64,000 nucleotides of DNA from Periplaneta americana (lineage: Eukaryota > Arthropoda > Insecta > Blattodea > Blattidae): contig NC_091119.1 in NCBI RefSeq assembly GCF_040183065.1, forward strand, positions 207,363,798 through 207,427,797. The letters are read 5' to 3'. Below, piece by piece: positions 57,590 through 64,000 of this stretch (the stretch's first letter is position 1; the number at the start of each line of letters is the position of its first letter). The notes under the pieces were generated by a model that was given only the letters and a program-made list of their open reading frames with translations, ran no database searches and was not told the origin of the DNA. The translations under genes were made by a program, and so were the position numbers.

Positions 57590-57760
57590 CCTCCAGAACC
57601 TGTCGGCCCGTGGAATGGAACTCTTGACGCCACCAAATTTGGAAATAAGTGTCCTGTCATACAGAGGTCTCCACAGGAGTCCGACCTCAGGGACCTGGAG
57701 TCTTACGCGAACGCAGAGAGTGTGGAGGACTGTCTGAACCTCAACGTGTACACGCCGAAG
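57590..57760 (+). CDS. Type-B carboxylesterase family, exon 2
   Basis: 57 codons (residues 66-122) from CCT CCA after TGTGTTTCAG to ACG CCG AAG before the donor GTGAGG; phase 0 at both ends and in frame with exon 1. It reads PPEPVGPWNGTLDATKFG, then KCPVIQ, and ESVEDCLNLNVYTPK. EDCLNLNVY is the type-B carboxylesterase second signature. C86 and C113 match the first conserved disulfide of the family. N74-G-T is a further glycosylation site. Joined to exon 1 the product covers the N-terminal quarter of a roughly 550-residue family. Later exons, including the GxSxG nucleophile elbow, are not in the window. Confidence 0.93.
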
Positions 57761-57775
57761 GTGAGGGGAAGCTTC

Positions 57776-57870
57776 CAAGGAACCGCCCTCACATAAGCCC
57801 GCCATCGGTCCCTATCCTGAGCAAGATTAATCCAGTCAACACAATCATATCCCACCTCCCTCAAATCCAC
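57776..57870 (-). mobile_element. LINE family A, small 3' fragment
   Basis: CCGCCCTCACATAAGCCCGC and CCCTATCCTGAGCAAGATTA match the end of the other A copies, with an internal loss at the AAGGAA/CCGCC join. It begins about 15 nt after the exon 2 donor. Confidence 0.85.
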
Positions 57871-57943
57871 GTGTACTACACGCGTCACTATCTTCCAGCT
57901 ATGTACCACGTTGCTCGTCCAAGCTTTTAAACTCAATTTATAA

Positions 57944-59297
57944 GGCCCGGTTGCAGAAACGCAAATCAAATCAGTCCCTGATCGCCAATCAGTTGATGTC
58001 TGATTTATTTGATTGTTCATTGTGTTGCACAAACGTGAATCTCCAATCAACCTGTCTCAATTTACTAATTGCTGATTTGAGAAATACATTTGACAACAGC
58101 GCTATTTAGCAACCACAGCCAATTTGATGCTCTTTAAAAGTCGCGAAACGAATGCATCAAGTGGGCGGTGACTAGGAAAACAAGTGAATGTTCAAGTGAA
58201 TGTTTTGCTGTTTTGTTGCTTTTTGTAGAAAGGATTCTATTTGTATGTAGACTACAATATAGTGAAACAAAAATAAACGTGAGGGGGCTTCTGTTGTGGG
58301 ATTTGCTAGGAGAGTCGACAAGAAATTGGAAATGCATAGCCTCCATAACCCAAAATAATTCCATTTCCCATCTCTCTGTTTACAAATGGAGCTCGTAACC
58401 TACTCATTAAAAATATTGTGTTGTCATGTGTAGAACCCTGCCAACGGGCGACAACATTCCAGAATTTCAATGATGGTGTAGACTACATATTGCCTGTAAC
58501 TTATATTCACAGAAAAGAAACCTTTTTTATTTCAATAAAGTTCGGCATCATTTCAACCAGGTGATTGGATGGGGATGTGAACAGTCTATACAACCAATAT
58601 TAGGCTACTCTTGGAAATCCTGACATGACTGAAAATTCTCTCTGGATTTCAAATCGTTCTCTGTCTGAAGTTTGGGGATTTATGAGACCCTGCCATAACA
58701 AAGCAATTTTGTACGTAACATTCCTAACTACTGGGCAAATAGTTGATTTGTGAACCCTAACAAGATAACCCAAGACCGCCTGAAAAATTCCAGCAGCATA
58801 AAATCTCAGCATTATAGAACTTGGTTCATAGGAGAAAGTGGAAGGTTCGATTTGTCTGTCTGCGTATATTTATTTCAATTTTTGAAAGTAACAAAACACA
58901 CGAATCCTTACTTAATCTAAATCTTTGCTCAAATTCTCTGTCATTATACATAAGAACAATTCATGTCTATCACGGAAACGCCTTCTTCTTAATAATATTT
59001 TTTTTCATTCTAAAATTTCTTCATCAGAAGAATCCATTATCTCGAAAACAATATTGTTACGCTGTAACTATTTACTATATAATTACAGCAACTGCATTAT
59101 AAACAGAACAACATAAATAGCCTACTTGATCGATGATCAGTGACTTAACCAGCAAAAATCTGTTGGTCAAGTCTGATGGAAGACTGATCTCCGATCAAAC
59201 ACTGATTGTTCTTTCTGCAACAGAAATAGAACTGATGGCCAATCAAACCCTCCTTGATTGCCAATCATATTTTGATCGGTGTTTCTGCAACCGGGCC
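57944..59297 (-). mobile_element. PIF/Harbinger element with HARBI1-like remnant
   Basis: The ends are GGCCCGGTTGCAGAAACGC and, reversed, GGCCCGGTTGCAGAAACAC. TAA flanks both (57941-57943 and 59298-59300), as this superfamily prefers. ATCAAA/TTGATTGCCAATCA-type repeats lie near both ends. The - strand transposase start is at 58600-58960. At 1354 bp it lacks the catalytic half. Confidence 0.88.
58600..58960 (-). pseudogene. HARBI1-like transposase N-terminal fragment
   Basis: The - strand reads YNDREFEQRFRLSKDSCVLL, LSKIEINIRRQTNRTFHF, then in another frame MLRFYAAGIFQAVLGYLV, VHKSTICPVVRNVTYKIA and REFSVMSGFPRVA. This matches the DNA-binding half of Harbinger transposases (FRxSKxTxxxLL…LRFYATGSFQxxxG…VxKSTVxRxVxxVxxAI…FxxxxGFPxVxGxID). 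It stops just before the first catalytic Asp. One frame change separates the two parts. It lies inside the TIR-bounded element at 57944. Confidence 0.85.
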
Positions 59298-59454
59298 TAA
59301 ATATTTCTTCTCAGTATTTTCATTATTGGGTTTATGATGCAGGTAGTTCGATAATTTGAACAGTTCTTCCGATATTTCTTTTATACACAGAGTTTATATA
59401 TCTTAACTTCAGCTCTCTTAGTATGATTTCTCAAGGTATTAAGAAAGCTCTCAT

Positions 59455-59495
59455 TATTATTATTATTATTATTATTATTGTTATTATTATTATTA
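59455..59495. repeat. ATT microsatellite
   Basis: About 13 ATT units with one GTT variant, before the LINE B fragment. Confidence 0.9.
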
Positions 59496-60085
59496 TGTGT
59501 GTTGCTCTGGAAAGAGTGGGTAAAGAAAAATAATGTTGAAACTGATCAGAAAGAGAAAAACCAAATTGGTTGTATCACTGGCTGAGAAGAAATTGCCTAC
59601 TGAAGGATGCATTGGAAGGAATGGTGAACGGCAGAAATTTCTGGGCAAAAAAAAAAAAAAAAAAAAAAAGAAGATATCAGATGGTAGACAGCATTAAGAT
59701 ATATGGATCGTCAAAAACCAAAAACTCAACACACTAGAACAATATGAAGTATACAGACACACTAAAACACATCCTAATCAAATTCTCAACACACAGATCA
59801 ATTTCATAACACACACACTATTTGACACAACTCTTCATTACACGAACGCACCCACACAACAGGCAGCAAAGTTGAGATAGCACCGAGATCTAGTAGGCTC
59901 TGAGGATGGTGTCAAGTAGCACCGAAGCAGCTGTAAACCGCACATGCTTACATAATTAACATGAGTAAGATCGCCATTTAATCAATTATTTATATGGATC
60001 GTACGCGAAAATAAAAAGGAAGGCTGAAAATACGAAAGATTGGTGTATACCTGGGTTTACAGTGAAAGACCTGTGCAGAAAACTA

Positions 60086-60088
<3 letters not shown>
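59496..60088 (+). mobile_element. LINE family B, 3' copy split by an insert
   Basis: CTGAAAGAGTGGGTAAAG-like sequence encodes LERVG, then frames give MLKLIRKRKTKLVVSLA and LLKDALEGMVNG. A 22-A run at 59647 interrupts. DSIKIYGS continues after the 279-bp insert (59712-59990) as GSYAKIKRKAENTKDWCI, then VKDLCRKL and the tail. It is old. Confidence 0.8.
59712..59990 (+). mobile_element. Penelope-like retroelement 3' fragment
   Basis: TATATGGATCGT (12 bp) occurs at 59700-59711 and 59991-60002. The + strand reads LEQYEVYRHTKTHPNQILNT, QINFITHTLFDTTLHYTNAP: like the end of a Penelope-like ORF (LExxEIxxHxxxxPxxxLNxQ). The untranslated end contains CTGAGGATGGTG…CACCGAAG (59900-59927). The family call is from memory of the pattern and is moderately sure. 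Confidence 0.55.
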
Positions 60089-60127
<39 letters not shown>

Positions 60128-60184
60128 GTAACAATAGAAATAATAATAGTAATCATAGTAATAATAATAGTAGTAGTAGTAGTA

Positions 60185-60223
<39 letters not shown>

Positions 60224-60750
60224 GTAATAATAATAATAGTAATAATAGAAATAATAATAGTAATCATAGTAATAATAATAGTAGTAGTAATAATAATAAT
60301 AATAATAGTAATAATAATAGTAATAATAGAAATAATAATAGTAATCATAGTAATAATAATAGTAGTAATAATAATAATAATAATAGTAATAATAATAATA
60401 ATAGTAATAATAGAAATAATAATAGTAATCATAGTAATAATAATAGTAGTAGTAATAATAATAGTAGTAATAATAATAATAATAATAATAATAGTAATAA
60501 TAATAATAGTAATAATAGAAATAATAATAGTAATCATAGTAATAATAATAGTAGTAATAATAATAATAATAATAATAGTAATAATAATAATAATAGTAAT
60601 AATAGAAATAATAATAGTAATCATAGTAATAATATTAGTAGTAATAATAATAATAATAGTAATAATAATAATAATAATAGTAATAATAGAAATAATAATA
60701 GTAATCATAGTAATAATAATAGTAGTAATAATAATAATAATAATAATAAT
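60089..60750. repeat. AAT array with higher-order structure
   Basis: About 660 bp of AAT units with AGT, GAA and CAT variants. The block GAAATAATAATAGTAATCAT recurs seven times (near 60135, 60248, 60329, 60413, 60518, 60605, 60689), spaced 81-113 bp. The long N/S or I/T open frames across it are artefacts. Confidence 0.95.
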
Positions 60751-61079
60751 TTTATTTATTTATTTATTTATTTATTTAGAATATTAACCTGCAAAAACAA
60801 CAGCACAAGGCCAATTACAGTTTTGCACGATACAAAACAGAACAAAACAACAAATGATGATGAGAATGAATGATAGAAAATGGCAATGAGATGAAATACA
60901 AACAATATAATGGTCTACATAATCAATGATCAAATAATTATTATAAAATTATAAAATTTGTACAATGAGATAATTGAAATAATGGAATAGTCTACATTAA
61001 TCAATTGACCAAATGCAAGAAATATAATGGACAAATAATTATTAAAATAAGATCAGTGAGTTAAAAACTCAAAGATATA

Positions 61080-63865
61080 CTACACATTAAATGGATCCAA
61101 GTTGAATCCATGCAAATTAGCATATTTAATGCATCTGCAGACCGGAGAGAGAGATTTAGGATTCTTATTATAAAACAATTTATGAAATCTTAAACCATTA
61201 GCAGGAATACGAAGACTGATATTGCTTATGAAAGATTCACAATCAATATCACCCTTAATGACTTTGCAAAAAAATAAATAATCAAGATCCTGACGTCTGG
61301 TGAACAAACAACCGCAATTGAAATAATTGCATTTAATCTCATAGTTATAATCGGAATTTGGTAAAAATCTATAAGAACACAAGGAAATAAATTTTCTTTG
61401 AATATTCTTCAATTTAGCCGAGTCAGTGGAAGTAATGGAGTTCCATACAACAGATGCATATTCAAGCTTGGATCTAACCAACGTATAGTATAAAATTAAT
61501 AAACACATAGGAGTGGAAAAAGAATAAGTTATAGACCTAATTAGACCAAGCATTCTTAACGAATGGGTATAAATATATTGCACATGATCATGGAAATATA
61601 ATTTTGAATCAAGTAGGACACCAAGATCTCTAATACAATCTGTCCTAGTAATTACGACATTACTGAGAGAATAGTTAAATTTTAGGGAGATAGTTTTCCG
61701 TGAAAAGGAAATAACAGAAGTTTTGGATTGATTAATTTTCATTCCATTTTCAACACACCATTGTGAAATTGAATTAATGTCATTTTGAAGAATTTGACAA
61801 TCAACCAAACTATTAATTTTGCGAAAGATTTTGAGATCATCCGCAAATAAAAGGCAGCTAGAACTTATTCTTTTTCTTATATCATTTATAAATAATAAAA
61901 ATAAGAGAGGTCCCAATGTAGACCCTTGAGGAACACCGCATAAACTATTAAATGGAACCGAGAGAGAATTACCTACAGTAGTCGAACACAAGACTGTCTA
62001 TCTGTTAAATAATTTTCAAACCAATTAACGTAGTTAGTGGAGAGACCAAAATTACTTAATTTATTTAATAAAATTTTGTGAGGAACAACATCAAATGCTT
62101 TGCTAAAATCAAAATAAATTGAGTCAATTTGACCTTGATTTTCAACTATAGGCATTATGAGATTAAGATAGGAAACTAAATTAGTAGTTGTAGATTTCCC
62201 TCTTGTAAATCCATGTTGGGCCGAATTGATCTTATTTTTGACATAAAATGAAATGTGTTTGTGAATAATTTTTTCAAAAATTTTAGAAAAATTGTTTAGG
62301 ATAGAAATGGGTCTATAATTAGTAACACTATTTTTATTACCATTTTTGAAAACTGGAATAATGGATGCTTCCTTCCAAAGTGACGGGTAAATTCCTGTTT
62401 TTAAGCTAAGATTGAATAAAAAAGTTAAAACAGGCAAGAGAATATTAGAGCAACCCTTGATTATAAAATTAGGAATGCTATCAGTACCTTTACATTTATT
62501 AGGCTTTAGTTTTTTAATAGCTTTATTTACATCATCGAATGTAATATTAGGCAGGGACAAACAGTCAGCGATATTAGAATCATAAGTAATGAAATTAGAG
62601 TTACAATTTTGTTGAACAGATTTAAATTGACAAGCAAATGCATTTGCAATTTCTTTTTCATCTGTGATGTGAACGCCATTTATTATTAGTTCTGTGGGAT
62701 TACTATTTGTTTTTCGAAAAGTTTCTACATATTTCCAAAATTTATTTGGTTCGTGCTTTAGGTTATCATCAATTGTTTGTAACCATTTTAATTTATCAGA
62801 TTTAATCATGGCTTTGACTTGTTTTCTAAAATTAGAAAAAATTTGATAATGATGATCAGTTTTATATTTTTTGTAATTTTTATGAGCTTTATTTTTTTTC
62901 TTAATAAGCTGACGTAAATCGTTTGAAAACCATTTAGGATAGTGCGATTTTTTAACAAAGGTGACAGGGACACAAAGGGATATAGCATTGTTTATAATTT
63001 GAGACAAGGAATTTGCAGCAGTGTTTACATCAGTAGTCTGATATATGCTAGTCCAATCATAATTGTATAGAATAGAATAAAGATTCAGATAATCACCTTG
63101 AGAATAATTTAACTATGAACTGATATGACAGTGTTCTGGTAACGATAATTTTACTTCAATATAAATAGAGATAGATGGATGATAAGTATCCTCTAAAACT
63201 AGAGAGTGATCGGCAAGTTTAACTGTACTGTTTTTAAAATTAGTAAAAACCAAATCAAGAAGCTTTTTACTCGTAACGGTAGAGTTAATTTGAATTAATC
63301 CAAGAAGGCAGGACGAGGAATATAAATCCTTAGCCTTAATTTTAGAGTAATAATGAGTATCATTAAGATTAGAACCAGTTGTCCAGTCCATACCAGGAGT
63401 ATTAAAATCACCAAGGATTACTATTCTAAAATTATGAGTGTCGAGATTTTTTTCAAGAAAATTAAGATAAGATTTTAAGTGAATATGATCTGTATCAGGA
63501 GAGAAATAATGGTTACCTAATAACAGATTAAAACCATCAGTCATTCTAAGTTCAACCCAAACGCATTCACTAATAATTTCTAAGTCAAAACGTCTTTTAG
63601 TAAAAGGTAACTGGTTGCTAATCGCTGTTAGGACACCACCACCTCTTTTTTTGTTAGTGTCTGCAAACAGTCTATCTGCACGAAACACAGTATAGTTATT
63701 TGGAAATAAATTAGAATTAATAACTGACTCAGATAACCATGTTTCAGTGAGACAGATAATGAGATCATTATTACTCACTATATTCTGAAAAATTTCATCA
63801 ACTTTAGTGTTAAGTCCTCGAACATTTTGGTAGAAAATCTCGAGATGATTAATAGAACTGAACAT
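61080..63865 (-). pseudogene. LINE E ORF2: endonuclease plus reverse transcriptase
   Basis: ATG at 63863-63865. The endonuclease (codons 1-235) has FYQNVRGLNTKVDEI, LTETWL, RGGGVL, VILGDFNTPGMDW, LDLVFTN and ADHSLV, the APE-type catalytic set. RT follows with KNKAHKNYKKY, KKLKPNKCKGTDSIPNFI, NYRPISILNNFSKIFEKI, QHGFTRGKSTTTNL, YFDFSKAFDVVPHKIL, CGVPQGSTLGPLLFLLF and SCLLFADDLKIF (FADD catalytic pair), then the thumb with VVWNS. Two breaks are seen: an in-frame TAG at 63113-63115 and a one-base shift near 61985 between motifs A and B. Otherwise it is open over 2.8 kb, so the copy is young but inactive as it stands. Confidence 0.9.
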
Positions 63866-63892
63866 TGAAAATGAGAGCGAGCAAGACTAAGA

Positions 63893-64000
63893 CTAAGAGG
63901 CATTTCCCTGAGAATCAACAGAGTTCGAATTAGCAGAATGCGCAAAGTGCTGCTCAGGCTTTAATTTACCATAAAATGGTGCAATTAGGCAACCAGCAGG
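63893..64000 (-). CDS. LINE E ORF1, C-terminal 35 codons (partial)
   Basis: The frame runs in from the window edge: PAGCLIAPFYGKLKPEQHFA, then HSANSNSVDSQGNAS and TAG at 63893-63895. It is the only open frame directly before ORF2 and ends 27 nt before its ATG, the usual ORF1/ORF2 spacing. Too little is present to tell whether ORF1 had zinc knuckles or an esterase or PHD domain. Confidence 0.6.
   Translation of the reverse strand, partial: PAGCLIAPFYGKLKPEQHFAHSANSNSVDSQGNAS

Larger units (their letters stand above)
60751..64000 (-). mobile_element. Near full-length Jockey/CR1-type LINE (family E)
   Basis: Read on the - strand: end of ORF1 (64000-63893), 27-nt gap, ORF2 (63865-61080) with endonuclease and RT, 3' UTR to about 60775, then an AAAT tail (60750-60779) running into the AAT array. 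The 5' part lies beyond the window. No RNase H is present. The order ORF1-EN-RT and motif style place it in the Jockey/CR1 group; a Daphne-like position is possible. Confidence 0.92.

Noticed and set aside
57452-57805. Antisense frame over esterase exon 2
   Set aside because: Shadow of the exon, continuing into LINE A sequence.
60040-60873. 277-codon frame of N and S on the + strand and 240-codon frame of I and T on the - strand
   Set aside because: Both are translations of the AAT array.

Overview
The window looks like gene-poor DNA from a large insect genome. The repeat proteins, mainly a LINE tail with GCETW, GHVARM and GRPRRRWED motifs and an RTE-like LINE with VRQGCPLS, match what I remember from cockroach and termite assemblies. 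Blattodea is therefore my inference, not something proven here. There is no bacterial signature.

Two host genes are supported. One is the 5' part of a secreted type-B carboxylesterase on the + strand: exon 1 at 46895-47089 and exon 2 at 57590-57760, both phase 0, separated by a 10.5 kb repeat-filled intron and continuing beyond the window. The other is a canonical tRNA-Arg(UCG) at 42757-42829 on the - strand. The rest is mobile or repeat DNA, or stretches where I see nothing.

1-9.3 kb is dominated by DNA transposons: a hAT-like element (869-1763), a TIR family inserted into its own kind (2333-4135, with 2920-3664 nested), a Tc1/mariner element (4798-5895), a hAT element with a perfect 8-bp target duplication (6869-8234) and a 211-bp hairpin (8861-9071). 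10-19.4 kb holds several copies of LINE family A, SINEs, a 602-bp TIR element and a hAT element carrying a Jockey-like LINE; at 18279-19402 one family A copy lies inside another. 19.4-26.2 kb shows SINEs split by DNA transposons, plus a hAT element with both ends and transposase remnants (25220-26183).

26.6-41 kb has RTE-like LINE B copies, one of them split by an RNase H-bearing LINE, a 44-bp inverted-repeat element with a tRNA-like core, and a 507-bp element that shares its end with that RNase H LINE. 42.7-46.9 kb has the tRNA, the longest LINE A copy and a SINE just upstream of the esterase. Esterase intron 1 carries a TIR element inside another TIR element, further LINEs, and a 1.6 kb GAAT-derived minisatellite. 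Intron 2 carries a PIF/Harbinger element with a transposase remnant, LINE B split by a Penelope-like insert, a higher-order AAT array and a nearly intact Jockey/CR1-type LINE that runs off the right edge.

The nestings give a relative order of insertion. Many pairs of ends are confirmed by target-site duplications that can be read directly.
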